A model generated the notes under the pieces. That model ran no database searches. It worked only from the letters and a program-made list of their open reading frames with translations, and was not told the origin of the DNA. Shown here piece after piece: positions 31,622-40,526 of a stretch of 42,934 bases of DNA (the first letter of the stretch is position 1; each line of letters begins with the position of its first letter). This DNA is from Nocardia vinacea NBRC 16497 (GTDB lineage Bacteria; Actinomycetota; Actinomycetes; Mycobacteriales; Mycobacteriaceae), in NCBI RefSeq assembly GCF_000308835.1, contig NZ_BAGN01000401.1, positions 1-42,934 on the forward strand. The letters run 5' to 3'. The position numbers were made by a program, and so were the translations under genes.

Positions 31622-32829
31622 CGGTCACGCCCCAGGATCAGACCGCTGACCGGGAGGCTGGCGGGCCCACCGGTGCAGAGTGCGAATTCGGCGTCGGCCA
31701 CCTGGTTGATCGCGGTGCCGCGCAACTGCTCGACGCCCTCGACGATCTGGGTCATGCCGATGATGTACGCCTCGGAGAGCTGTCCGCCGTGCGGGTTCAC
31801 CGGGATGGTTCCCGGCTTTCTGCGTGGGGTGTATCGGATCGCGCCGCTCTCGATGAACGGCCCGCCCTCGCCAGGCTTGCAGAAGCCGTAATCCTCCAAC
31901 TGCATCAGCACCATCGGGGTGAAGTGGTCGTAGATGAGTGCTACGTCGATGTCTTGCGCTGTGATCCCCGCCTGCTCGTACAGCCGCCCGGCGATCGGTT
32001 TATGTCCGGACGAGGCGAAGTTCTCCTCCGGCATGCCGAACCACGAGAAGGCGCGGCCCCAGTCCCGAGTGCCGCCGTGTGCGACGGCTACCACGGGTAC
32101 CGGCCGCTGGCGCAGATCGCGAGCACGATCGATCGAGGTGGTGATCACCGCGACCGCGCCCTCGGTCTCCAGGCAGAAGTCGTATACACACAGCGGTTCG
32201 GCGATCATGCGCCCGCTGAAATATTGCTCCTTGGTCAGCGGCGTCCGCTTCATCGCCTTGGGGCGATTCAGCGCGTTCTGCCGGGTCGACATCGCGATTT
32301 CGGCGAATGCGTCTCTGGTGGTGCCGTATTGATGCATATGGCGCCGGGCCAGCACCGATATCAGGTGGCCCGGTCCCGCCAGCCCGGCAGGTTGCAGAAA
32401 CGACCCGACGGGGCTGACCGGCTTGGCCGCCATCACGGTGCCGAGGCGTTGCTTCTGCTGCTGCAACGCCATGACGGTGACCACGACCGACGCGTCACCG
32501 GCCACGATGGCCGCCCGCGCCAGGCCGATCGCCCCGGCGGACCCGCCGCCACCGGATGTCAGCGACGCCGAGAAACGAATCTCGGGAATGCCGAGGGTCT
32601 CCATGAAGTCGACGGACTCCATCTTGTCGCCGTATCCGGCGCCCGCGCCCGAGTAGTAGGCGAAACCATCGATATCCCGCACCGACAACCCGGCATCCGC
32701 ACAAGCGGCGAGGATGGCTTCGCCGGCGAGTTGAACGATGGTCTTGCCCGCGGATTCACCCCGCCGGTAATAGGGCGTGGCCCCCACGCCGACGATCGCG
32801 ACGTCACGCAATCCCGTATCGCTGGCCAT
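31618..32829 (-). CDS. Ltp2-like thiolase-fold protein (lipid-transfer type, retro-aldolase candidate)
   Basis: A 403-residue thiolase-superfamily protein. The nucleophile position has no Cys: the sequence reads SLTSGGGGSAGA. Tyrosines occur at 300 (LIYDHFTP) and 355 (HGGQLSEAYIIGM), positions that resemble Tyr294 and Tyr344 of the steroid aldolase Ltp2. The pair with DUF35 at its 3' side supports a retro-aldolase that removes a side chain and yields a ketone plus propionyl- or acetyl-CoA. The start at 32829 (MASDTGLRDVAIVG) is preferred to 32865. It is 4 bp downstream of the amidohydrolase, in the same operon. Confidence 0.88.
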   Translation of the reverse strand: MASDTGLRDVAIVGVGATPYYRRGESAGKTIVQLAGEAILAACADAGLSVRDIDGFAYYSGAGAGYGDKMESVDFMETLGIPEIRFSASLTSGGGGSAGAIGLARAAIVAGDASVVVTVMALQQQKQRLGTVMAAKPVSPVGSFLQPAGLAGPGHLISVLARRHMHQYGTTRDAFAEIAMSTRQNALNRPKAMKRTPLTKEQYFSGRMIAEPLCVYDFCLETEGAVAVITTSIDRARDLRQRPVPVVAVAHGGTRDWGRAFSWFGMPEENFASSGHKPIAGRLYEQAGITAQDIDVALIYDHFTPMVLMQLEDYGFCKPGEGGPFIESGAIRYTPRRKPGTIPVNPHGGQLSEAYIIGMTQIVEGVEQLRGTAINQVADAEFALCTGGPASLPVSGLILGRDR

Positions 32830-32833
32830 CGGC

Positions 32834-33958
32834 TCAGACCTCGTCGGTTGGAATCGGCGGAACATGGGGGAACAGCTCGAAGAACGCGCCCTGCGTTATC
32901 CGCAGCCGGACCTCGTCCGAGACACCGTCGAACAGCGACTTCAGCGTGTCCTGGGTGTGGCCGAAGGTGCCTTCCATATGCGGGTAGTCCGAACCGAACA
33001 TCACGTTCCGGTAGCCCATCGCCGTATACGCGGCGACCGCGGTCTCATCGTGCTGGAACGAGGCGTAGACCTGCGTCATCAAGGTCTGCTTCGGATCGCG
33101 CGCGAGTTTCGGCCGCACCGCCATGTGATGCTGGCGGTAGCCCTCGAGCATGCGATCGCCGAGGAACGGGATCCAGGTGGCACCGCCCTCGGAGATCAGC
33201 ACCTTCAGATCCGGATGCCGATCAAGCGCGCCGGACGCGACCATCTTCATGGCGGCCCGCTGACCGGAGAAGGTCGATTCGGCATAGTTCAGAACCGCGC
33301 CGCCGGGGCCGCGGTAGACCACGCCCGCGCCGCCGCTGGTCATATCCACCGGATCCGTACCGATGTGGAAGGCCAGCACCATGCGCGCGCGTTCGGCCGC
33401 ATCCCAGAACGGTTCCCAATCCGATCGGTGCCAGTCGGGTGCGCTGGCATGCGGGGTGGTCGGCAGGAATACCGCTCGAAAGCCGTGCTCGGCCGCCCAT
33501 TCCAGTTCGGCGATCGCGTCCTCGACCACCAGCGTCGACACCTGGGCGGTCACGACATAGCGGTCCGATACCGCGGCGATCTCCTCGAGCGCCCATTCGT
33601 TGCTGGCCCGCATGCAGGCCCGGAGCAGTTCGGGAGTCCGGAAGGTCGAGGCCCACATCCCCAGCGAAGGGAAGATCACCTCACCCCAGACGCCTTCCTG
33701 GTCCAGATCCCGCAGACGCGCTCGCGCATCGCGGATGCCCTGTGCCCTTCGACTCGCCTCGAGGAACTCCACGGCCACCGAGCTCGGCAGTTTGCGTCGG
33801 AACGACTGTCCGTCCACGTGCACCGTCTCGTACTCGCCGTCGGGGTCCTTCTCGGACTTCGGCGTCAGTTCCGCGAGCCGTTCGGGCAGTCGCGATTCCC
33901 AGAGATCGGTCGGTTCGAGGAAGTGGGAGTCGCCGGAATTGGTCCAGATCTTCGGCAT
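32834..33958 (-). CDS. Amidohydrolase family 2 metalloenzyme
   Basis: A 374-residue TIM-barrel hydrolase or decarboxylase. The entry motif SGDSHFLEP has the Asp-x-His that replaces HxH in this subfamily; LAFHIGTD, FGSDYPHMEGTF carry the remaining ligands (His and Asp) of the metal site. It is first in the minus-strand operon, divergent from a TetR gene. AGAGGA precedes the ATG. Relatives decarboxylate or hydrolyse aromatic and alicyclic acids; substrate unknown. It is similar in layout to the enzyme at 39127. Confidence 0.83.
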   Translation of the reverse strand: MPKIWTNSGDSHFLEPTDLWESRLPERLAELTPKSEKDPDGEYETVHVDGQSFRRKLPSSVAVEFLEASRRAQGIRDARARLRDLDQEGVWGEVIFPSLGMWASTFRTPELLRACMRASNEWALEEIAAVSDRYVVTAQVSTLVVEDAIAELEWAAEHGFRAVFLPTTPHASAPDWHRSDWEPFWDAAERARMVLAFHIGTDPVDMTSGGAGVVYRGPGGAVLNYAESTFSGQRAAMKMVASGALDRHPDLKVLISEGGATWIPFLGDRMLEGYRQHHMAVRPKLARDPKQTLMTQVYASFQHDETAVAAYTAMGYRNVMFGSDYPHMEGTFGHTQDTLKSLFDGVSDEVRLRITQGAFFELFPHVPPIPTDEV

Positions 33959-34023
33959 GAGGGTCCTCTGAAGCTCGGGCCGCGAGCACTGCGGCAGATA
34001 GGTCTCGAATCGGATGCTACGTC

Positions 34024-34051
34024 AATTTCTAATCGTTTGTCATTAGATATT
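34024..34051. promoter_or_regulatory. TetR-type operator between amidohydrolase and TetR genes
   Basis: Inverted repeat with 10-bp arms (34024-34033 and 34042-34051, one mismatch) around an 8-base spacer; the core is TCTAAT-N8-ATTAGA. It lies about 65 bp upstream of the divergent amidohydrolase and 70 bp upstream of the TetR start, as expected for control of both. Confidence 0.6.
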
Positions 34052-34121
34052 GGGTTTGCAGAGTAAGCGGGGCTTCGGCGAACATGAGCATCGGCCGGCA
34101 AGCCGACGAGAATGGGGAGCC

Positions 34122-34805
34122 ATGTCAACAGGCGCAGAGACCGCTGGCCGCAGACGACGGCACACCACGGGCGCGGCGACTCGCGAATTGCTGATGACGA
34201 CGGCCGAGCGACTCTTCGCCGTGCGCGGGGTGGAGGGCGTGACCCTGCGCGAGATCCAGCTCGAAGCCGGTCAGTCGAATTCTTCGGTCATCACATACCA
34301 CTTCGGCTCGAAGGCCGGACTGGTCCGGGCGCTGATCACTTTCCGATACCAGACCATCGACGCGCGCCGGGCCGCATTGGTGGAGCAGGCACGTGCCGAC
34401 GGATTATCCGACGATCCACGGACAGCGGTTTGGGTGATCGTCCGCCCGCTGGTCGAGAGCATTCGAGCCGGTGAGATGTTCGTGCCGTTCCTGGCCAGGC
34501 TGAGCGAGAATCCCCGCGCGCACGCCGAATACTGGCCGGGGCACATCAAGGACACCACGGTCGATGTGCTCGAGGAATTGGTTCCCGCCGCACTTGGCGG
34601 CATGCCCGCTCGAGCACAGCGCGGTCGGCGGGTGCAGCTCTACAACAGTGTGCTCAACCTGCTCGGCGAGCACGCGCGCAGCCGGCAACGGATCAGTGAG
34701 GCGCAGCTCAACAATTACGTCGACGGCTGGATCGGCATGCTGACCGCGCCCCTGTCACCGTCGACCCGTGCGCTCCTGGAGTCGGAGGCACGGGCCGCGA
34801 CGTGA
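34122..34805 (+). CDS. TetR family transcriptional regulator
   Basis: A 227-residue repressor. The N-terminal helix-turn-helix is AERLFAVRGVEGVTLREIQLEAGQSNSSVITYHFGSKAGLVRAL. The rest is a ligand-binding helical domain (WPGHIKDTTVDVLEELVPAAL). GGGAG lies 5 bases before the ATG at 34122; the in-frame start at 34050 has no such site. It ends 14 bp before the convergent CoA-transferase, with no hairpin between. It likely controls the divergent operon of 28616-33958 through the palindrome at 34024. Confidence 0.88.
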   Translation: MSTGAETAGRRRRHTTGAATRELLMTTAERLFAVRGVEGVTLREIQLEAGQSNSSVITYHFGSKAGLVRALITFRYQTIDARRAALVEQARADGLSDDPRTAVWVIVRPLVESIRAGEMFVPFLARLSENPRAHAEYWPGHIKDTTVDVLEELVPAALGGMPARAQRGRRVQLYNSVLNLLGEHARSRQRISEAQLNNYVDGWIGMLTAPLSPSTRALLESEARAAT

Positions 34806-34818
34806 GCAACCGTCGTGC

Positions 34819-37266
34819 TCAGCCCACGATCTGTCGGTCGCGCAGATCTGCGATGCGCGCGTCGTCGTACCCGATCGCGCGCAGTAGCGCATCGGTGTGC
34901 TCGCCGATGGTGCAGCCCGCGTCGGCCTTGACCGACGACCGCGAGAACCGGTTGAGCGGCGCCAGCCGCCGATGTTCGTCGAATATCGGGCTGACCGCGT
35001 CCACGGCGTAGCCCGCGTCGTAGAACTCGTCGGTCTGCATCTGCCACTCGGCCGACTCCTGGGCGACTGCAACGCAGCCGACGTCGCGCGCCGTGAGATA
35101 GGTTTCCCACTCGTCCTTGGTGCGCTCTGCGAAGATTTCGGTGAGTGCCGCCGCGAGCGCTTCGCTATTGGCTGTCCGTGTTTGCGGTGTCGCGAACTGT
35201 TCGTCGGCGAGTTTGCCGTGGCCGAGCGCCTCGACCAACGGCTCCCACTCGTGCTCCGCCGGAGCGGCGAGGAATACCCAGCCGTCGGCTGCGGCGTACA
35301 TCCGATAGAGCGGGCCGAGTCCGCGGAACTCCGCGTCGACGGTCGACGTAGCGGGCCGCCCCGCGTAGCTCGTATTGCGAGCGATCAGTGCGTGTGTGCT
35401 GGTGGCGAGCATGGTGGTGACCAGTTCGGTCATCGCGAACCCACGACGCTTCGCGCAAAGCCCGAGCAGCAGTGCCGACGCCACTCCGAGAGCTGCGATG
35501 CCATCGCATTGGACCGCGGGCACGGCACTGGCCGAGTACAACTCGCGGGCGTTGCGGAGCAACTCCGTGCGATCCCCGGGAGATCGGCCCGCCAGTGGCG
35601 CGTCGGTCAGCGAAATCCCCGATGCCGCACCGATCGACGGCGCATAAGCCGGTCGGGCGGCGTACGGCCCGTCGATCCCGTAGCCGGGAGCGTGCACATA
35701 GACCAGATCCGGGTTGATCGACTTCAGCGCTGCCTCGTCGACGCCCATTCGGGTGGCGACCCCGGCGCGGAAGGTTTGCAGGACCGCATCGCATCCACGA
35801 ACCAAATCCCGCACCACCTCCCGGCCCGCCTCGGAACCGAGATCGATGGCGATGCTTTCCTTCCCCTGTAGGACTTTCGCGCCACCGGCCTCGGGAAAGG
35901 CCATCAGCCAGCGGATCAAGTCGCCGTCGAGCGGCTCGATTTTGATCACCCGTGCGCCGAGGTCGGTGAGCAGCGTCGCGCCGTATGGTCCGGCGTACAT
36001 CGAGCCCAATTCCAGCACGGTCACCCCCTCGAGCGGATACTGTCGGGCCTCGTCCGCGCCGACGGCGGTCGACGGCTCCGCGTCCTCATCGGCGAACCGC
36101 TGTATTTCCTGGTCGTACTCGCCGAGTTGCGGGGCGCGTCGGATCTCGGTGAGCGCGCGACCGTTCGCATGCACCTGCGAAGACGGCTGCCGGACCGGAC
36201 CGAGCCGTGGATCCGCGACGGTGACCACGCGGCCCTCGTGCACCAGTTGGGGGTGCGCCAGTGCTTCGGCGGGGGTGCGGAACTGTTCGCCGAATACATC
36301 CATGGTCGTCTCGAACACCTGCCGCCACTCGTCCAGCGTGCGTTCCTCGACCTTCGACAGCATCTTGTTCCACCACTCGAACCGCAGATCCGGATCGGGC
36401 ATGGTCGGAAAGCCTTCCCATTTGGGGTCGGCCAGCTCGGCCCACAGGCCGAGCTCTTCCAGGAACGCCTGCGTCAGCCGCGGCGAGGTCTGCGCGAACT
36501 GCAGCCAGGTGCCGTCCTTCGTTACGGCGCTGAGCAGCGCATACATCAGCCGGGATTGTGGTCGTCCCTGCTCGTCGAATGCCGCGACCAGCGGTTCGAA
36601 GGCATCCGGGTAGCGGTGCAGGATCATTTCGAAGAACCAGTTGTACGGATCGTGGGCCCCCACACCCGTCACCAGATTCGACTCCACGACTTGGCCGAGG
36701 CCGCTGTGATCGCGCTCGATCAGGGCCGCGAGAATGCCGTGGACCGCAGCTTGGGCCGCGCCGAATGACGCGTACGGAGCCGAGACGAACGCCGGATCCG
36801 GGCCCATGGTGAGCTGACGTTTGGAGTGGAAAACGCCGGTCTTGGCCATGATCAGGCCCTCATAGCCCTTGTAGTGCGACCACGGTCCGTGTGAGCCCCA
36901 GCCGGTGATCATCGCCGCGACCAGCCGCGGATACCGCTCGGCCAATTGCTCGGGCGTCAGACCCAACCGCTCTGCGGCCGCCGGTCGCATGGTGCTGACC
37001 AGTACATCGGCCTTGCGCAACAGTCCGCTCAATGTGGTGCGGCCGGTCTCGCTACCGAGATCGAGTGTGACACCGCGCTTTCCGCGCAGCAGGCCCGGCC
37101 AACCCGGATCCCGGCGCAGTGGACTCCCGCCGACCGGCTCCACCAGGATGACGTCGGCTCCCGCATCGGCGAGAAACTGCGTGGCCTGTGCACCCGGCAG
37201 CGTCGTCGAGAGGTCGACGACGATGAGTCCGGCAAGTGGGCCTTCGGCGGGGGTAGCGCTTGTCAT
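34819..37266 (-). CDS. Double-domain class III CoA-transferase
   Basis: An 815-residue protein with two CaiB/BaiF domains in tandem. The first (residues 10-390) opens AGLIVVDLSTTLPGAQATQFL and the second (residues 415-810) opens GVTVLELGSMYAGPYGATLL. The nucleophilic Asp is present in the second domain (AVQCDGIAALGVASALL) but at the corresponding site the first reads VSAPYASFGAAQAAVHG, with no Asp. So one half is probably structural, giving an intramolecular pseudo-dimer. It is the last gene of the MaoC operon. The acids it exchanges are unknown. Confidence 0.85.
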   Translation of the reverse strand: MTSATPAEGPLAGLIVVDLSTTLPGAQATQFLADAGADVILVEPVGGSPLRRDPGWPGLLRGKRGVTLDLGSETGRTTLSGLLRKADVLVSTMRPAAAERLGLTPEQLAERYPRLVAAMITGWGSHGPWSHYKGYEGLIMAKTGVFHSKRQLTMGPDPAFVSAPYASFGAAQAAVHGILAALIERDHSGLGQVVESNLVTGVGAHDPYNWFFEMILHRYPDAFEPLVAAFDEQGRPQSRLMYALLSAVTKDGTWLQFAQTSPRLTQAFLEELGLWAELADPKWEGFPTMPDPDLRFEWWNKMLSKVEERTLDEWRQVFETTMDVFGEQFRTPAEALAHPQLVHEGRVVTVADPRLGPVRQPSSQVHANGRALTEIRRAPQLGEYDQEIQRFADEDAEPSTAVGADEARQYPLEGVTVLELGSMYAGPYGATLLTDLGARVIKIEPLDGDLIRWLMAFPEAGGAKVLQGKESIAIDLGSEAGREVVRDLVRGCDAVLQTFRAGVATRMGVDEAALKSINPDLVYVHAPGYGIDGPYAARPAYAPSIGAASGISLTDAPLAGRSPGDRTELLRNARELYSASAVPAVQCDGIAALGVASALLLGLCAKRRGFAMTELVTTMLATSTHALIARNTSYAGRPATSTVDAEFRGLGPLYRMYAAADGWVFLAAPAEHEWEPLVEALGHGKLADEQFATPQTRTANSEALAAALTEIFAERTKDEWETYLTARDVGCVAVAQESAEWQMQTDEFYDAGYAVDAVSPIFDEHRRLAPLNRFSRSSVKADAGCTIGEHTDALLRAIGYDDARIADLRDRQIVG

Positions 37267-37314
37267 TGGTCCTCACAATCCAAGAGACACAGGGATTTTC
37301 GCCACGGGCGACAT

Positions 37315-37719
37315 TCAGCGGTCGACGGCGAACTCGGCGGATCCATGCACGACCAGCGGGCCATCGGATTTCCGCAACTGGATCGACAACTCCACCCGCG
37401 TCTCGTCGTCGTGCCCGAACAACCGGACGATTTCGCCCGAGGCGACCAAGCGATCACCCCGGTAGACCACCTTGGTGAAGCGAGTGCGGAATCGGCGGAC
37501 CGCGTCCTCGCCGAAGTACTCGGTGCAGTACGCGGCGAGCCACCCGGCACCGAGCATTCCGGCGCTGAAGGCGGCCGGGTAACCCACCGACCGCGCGAGT
37601 TCGTCGTCGTGGTGCATGGGATTCATATCCCCGCTCGCACCTTGATAACGGACGATGTCGGTCATCGTCACCGGCCCGAAGGTGCGCTCCGGCAGCCTGG
37701 TGCCGGGAATCAGGTCCAT
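37315..37719 (-). CDS. MaoC-like dehydratase/hydratase
   Basis: A 134-residue hotdog-fold enzyme. The catalytic motif is YQGASGDMNPMHHDDELA (Asp31, His36), followed by GYPAAFSAGML. It can hydrate an enoyl-CoA. Its ATG lies 10 bp inside the upstream gene, a sign of a heterodimer like ChsH1-ChsH2 or HadAB. Together with the next gene it may hydrate the substrate for the Ltp2/DUF35 pair. Confidence 0.88.
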   Translation of the reverse strand: MDLIPGTRLPERTFGPVTMTDIVRYQGASGDMNPMHHDDELARSVGYPAAFSAGMLGAGWLAAYCTEYFGEDAVRRFRTRFTKVVYRGDRLVASGEIVRLFGHDDETRVELSIQLRKSDGPLVVHGSAEFAVDR

Positions 37720-38150
37720 CGTGACCGCTCCTTGCGTAAATAGGCCGAGGTATAGCGGCACTCGGCTCGCAACACACCGCCGTCGTCGTGGAAGGACACC
37801 ACGAAACGGACCACGACCATGGGCCCACCGCGGGTCTGTTCGACCCGGACATCCTGAAACCGCTCGGAGGTGTGCAGTGTCTCGCCCGCTCGCGGCACCG
37901 ATCCGTGGAAGATGTACTCCTGCTCCAGCGACAACAGATTTCGCCGCTCGGCGGCGACCCCGACGGCGGTGCACGCGGACGCGACCTCGGGTGCCCGCAA
38001 GCTCGTCCCGATGTGGTCCCAATACACCACCGTCGCCAAGAACGTCGGCGGTATCGGGGCCGCCGCGTTGTCCAGGTACACCGGGCGGGTAGCCGCGGTC
38101 GCGATGGCGTACTCGCGCACCTTGCCCCATTCGATCGGCATGATCGCCAC
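37710..38150 (-). CDS. MaoC N-terminal (FAS1-like) dehydratase domain protein
   Basis: A 146-residue hotdog protein, non-catalytic-half type: IPPTFLATVVYWD, QEYIFHGSVPRAGETLH and GGVLRAECRYTSAYLRK are typical. I start at the GTG 38150, with GAGGAG 6 bases upstream; the ATG at 38141 and a start at 38171 are alternatives. It is first in the operon and overlaps the MaoC gene by 10 bp, consistent with a heterodimeric hydratase. Confidence 0.83.
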   Translation of the reverse strand: MAIMPIEWGKVREYAIATAATRPVYLDNAAAPIPPTFLATVVYWDHIGTSLRAPEVASACTAVGVAAERRNLLSLEQEYIFHGSVPRAGETLHTSERFQDVRVEQTRGGPMVVVRFVVSFHDDGGVLRAECRYTSAYLRKERSRWT

Positions 38151-38330
38151 GGCTGCTCCTCGGTCGGTCACTCGGTTATAGCGGCACTCGGGTGATCGAG
38201 CGCCAGGTCATGCCACCGACCTCGGCCACGTTAGCTAATAGCGTGTACTAATTACAAGAATTCGACTAACTTGCTGGTGAAAGCCATCCAAAGGTGCCCT
38301 CATTATGAAGAACGTCGATAGGATTTACAT

Positions 38331-39122
38331 ATGACGCTCCCCCGCGACGATCCCCGCGAACAGGGCGATGCGATGACCGTCCGCCAGGAACGACGCGGGC
38401 GGGTGCTCGTGGTTCGAATCGACCGCGAGGAGAAACGCAACGCCATCGATCGAGCGGTCGCCGAGGGTATCGACGCCGCGCTGAACCTGCTCGACGACGA
38501 TCCGACGCTCTGGGTCGCCGTGCTGACGGGAACCGCATCGGTGTTCTCGGCGGGCACCGACCTGAGGGACGGTGCGGGCGGCGGCACCGAACGGGGCGGG
38601 GAGTACGGCGTCATTCGCCGTCGCCGGGCGAAGCCGCTGATCGCGGCGGTCGAGGGGCCGGCCTACGGCGGTGGTCTCGAGATCGTTCTCGCCTGCGATC
38701 TCGTAGTCGCTTCGCGCGCAGCCCGTTTCGCACTTCCGGAGACCCGGCGCGGTGTGGTCGCCTCCTCGGGCGCGCTCTTCCGCACACTGCGCGCCCTGCC
38801 CCTGCACATCGCCAAGGAGCTATTGATCACCGGCGCCGTATTCGACGCCGAACGCGCTCACCAGCTCGGGCTCGTGAACCGCGTTACCGAACCTGGCCGC
38901 GCGCTCGATGCGGCACTGGAACTCGCCGATGACGTTTGCGCCTCGTCACCCGTGGCGGTCGGGGCGACACTGGCGGCGATCGCGTCTCAGCACGACGCGT
39001 CCGATGCCGACGGTTGGGACGTCACTGCCGAAGCCGTAGCACGGGTAATGCGCAGCGAAGATTTGAAAGAAGGCGTTGCCGCATTCCTGGAAAAGCGCCC
39101 ACCGCAGTGGCGGGGGCGCTGA
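38331..39122 (+). CDS. Enoyl-CoA hydratase/isomerase (crotonase)
   Basis: A 263-residue crotonase. VLVVRIDREEKRNAIDRAVAEGI, VFSAGTDLRDG (oxyanion), AVEGPAYGGGLEIVLACDLVVAS, RFALPETRRGVVASSGALFRTLRALP and GLVNRVTEPG are family landmarks. It may replace the frameshifted crotonase at 21583. Only a weak AGGA precedes the ATG at 38331; an ATG at 38373 is in frame. It ends 4 bp before the convergent amidohydrolase. Confidence 0.87.
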   Translation: MTLPRDDPREQGDAMTVRQERRGRVLVVRIDREEKRNAIDRAVAEGIDAALNLLDDDPTLWVAVLTGTASVFSAGTDLRDGAGGGTERGGEYGVIRRRRAKPLIAAVEGPAYGGGLEIVLACDLVVASRAARFALPETRRGVVASSGALFRTLRALPLHIAKELLITGAVFDAERAHQLGLVNRVTEPGRALDAALELADDVCASSPVAVGATLAAIASQHDASDADGWDVTAEAVARVMRSEDLKEGVAAFLEKRPPQWRGR

Positions 39123-39126
39123 CCAG

Positions 39127-40398
39127 TCAGGCGACGTTGACCGGGGCCTTCTTCACGCTCTTGTCGAAGCCCACGACATCGGCCAGAGTGCCGCCGAGGA
39201 TGATCGCTCGCTCGTCGTCGGGAACCCCGTCGAAGTTGAAGTCGATGCATTCCTTGCTACTGCGGAAGGTGCCTTCCGCGTGCGGGTAGTCGTTGCCCCA
39301 GATGACGGTCGACATCCCGGTGATGTGGCGTGCCTTGACGGCCACTGGGTCGTCGGCGAACTGCACATGGATCTGACGCTGCAGGTATTCGCTGGGCGAG
39401 AGCGGGTAGGGCCATTTCCCGTTGATGGCGAACAGGCGTCCCATGGTCGGCTGGTCGTTCGGCGGGCGCGTGTCGTCCCAGAAGCCGAGCCACCAATCGG
39501 CGTCCTGGCCGATGCCGGTCCGCCAGGATTTGTCCATCATGCCCATGAACGAGACCAGCCAGCCCGCGCCGAACTCGGTGAGGTTGAAGTGCAGGTCGGG
39601 AAATCGTTCACAGACGCCGCCACCGATGAGGGAGGCGATGATGGCCTGCGGGCTGGCCGATGCGGTGTTCCCGCCGCCCATGGTCCGGCCCGCGACCATA
39701 TCGTCGGTCAGCTGTCCCTTCCCCATATTCATGGCCGTCATCAGGCCTTTGACGGTGGTCGCCGTTTCGGACACCGACTCCTTGACCATCACCCCGCCGG
39801 TGGCGACGTGGAAGAACACCGGCAACCCGTGCGCCTGAGCGGTCGCCCACACCGGGTCGTACTCCCGCGACCAGTAGGGCAGCGGCGGGATCTCCGGCAG
39901 CAGGATGGCTCCCAATCCCATGCGCGCACATCGCTCGATCTCGGCGACCGCGTCCGGAATGTCGGTGAGCGGGATCGCCGCCGTCGGGCGCATCCGATCC
40001 TTGTACGGGAGATACCGTTCGACGAGATAGTCGTTCCACGCCCGCGCGTGCGCCATCGACAGCTCGTGGTCGTCGGTGAACAGGACGAACAGCGACAGGT
40101 TCGGGAACATCACCGAGGCATCGACGCCATCGAGATCCATATCCCTGATGATGTTCTCCGGCTCGCCGTCCGGTGTCCGCCCGCCGAGCTGCCGGTACTT
40201 GGAGATGGTCCAACCGTCGAACCCGACCGTGTGCAGCTTCTTGAACTCGGTGTGCCCGCCCGCCACGATCGGCTCGTCGAGGGTGAACTCCTCCTCCCAC
40301 AGGGCGCGGTCCCGCAGATGTTTGGGCAGCCGGGTTTTGTACAGGTCGACCGGCTCGATGATGTGCGTATCGCCCGATACGACGAAGAAATCCGACAC
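39127..40398 (-). CDS. Amidohydrolase family 2 metalloenzyme
   Basis: A 423-residue TIM-barrel enzyme. VSGDTHIIEPVDLYKTRLP carries the Asp-x-His entry, PVFFHVATGG the next His and VIWGNDYPHAEGTFR the final ligands. The GTG at 40398 has AAGG upstream; an ATG at 40458 is possible. It is divergent from a TetR gene with palindromes between. The sequence resembles the enzyme at 32834 in layout and motif spacing. Substrate unknown. Confidence 0.83.
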   Translation of the reverse strand: MSDFFVVSGDTHIIEPVDLYKTRLPKHLRDRALWEEEFTLDEPIVAGGHTEFKKLHTVGFDGWTISKYRQLGGRTPDGEPENIIRDMDLDGVDASVMFPNLSLFVLFTDDHELSMAHARAWNDYLVERYLPYKDRMRPTAAIPLTDIPDAVAEIERCARMGLGAILLPEIPPLPYWSREYDPVWATAQAHGLPVFFHVATGGVMVKESVSETATTVKGLMTAMNMGKGQLTDDMVAGRTMGGGNTASASPQAIIASLIGGGVCERFPDLHFNLTEFGAGWLVSFMGMMDKSWRTGIGQDADWWLGFWDDTRPPNDQPTMGRLFAINGKWPYPLSPSEYLQRQIHVQFADDPVAVKARHITGMSTVIWGNDYPHAEGTFRSSKECIDFNFDGVPDDERAIILGGTLADVVGFDKSVKKAPVNVA

Positions 40399-40465
40399 GT
40401 TGACACCTTGCTTTCTTGACAGTTCCGCGCACCGGCGCGAGTAGAGACTCAGCCTCATTGGTGAG

Positions 40466-40508
40466 ACTGAGTGTCAGACTAGCTCGCAGATCTCAGTTCT
40501 GTCACTGA
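40466..40508. promoter_or_regulatory. ACTGA/TCAGT inverted repeats between amidohydrolase and TetR genes
   Basis: ACTGA-GTG-TCAG (40466-40477) and TCAGT-TCTGTC-ACTGA (40493-40508) share half-sites and lie between divergent starts. The latter ends 19 bp before the TetR start. They are plausible operators for it. Confidence 0.5.
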
Positions 40509-40526
40509 ATTGCAAAGGGTAGCGTC

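Noticed and set aside
31789..34066. Long plus-strand frames over the Ltp2-like and amidohydrolase genes
   Set aside because: Mirror frames of two minus-strand genes with clear motifs; Arg-rich and without domains.
38220..38290. Second copy of the TCTAAT-N8-ATTAGA operator
   Set aside because: Only the left half (CTAAT) and part of the spacer agree; the second arm is missing. The 8-bp TTAGCTAA palindrome alone is too short to call.
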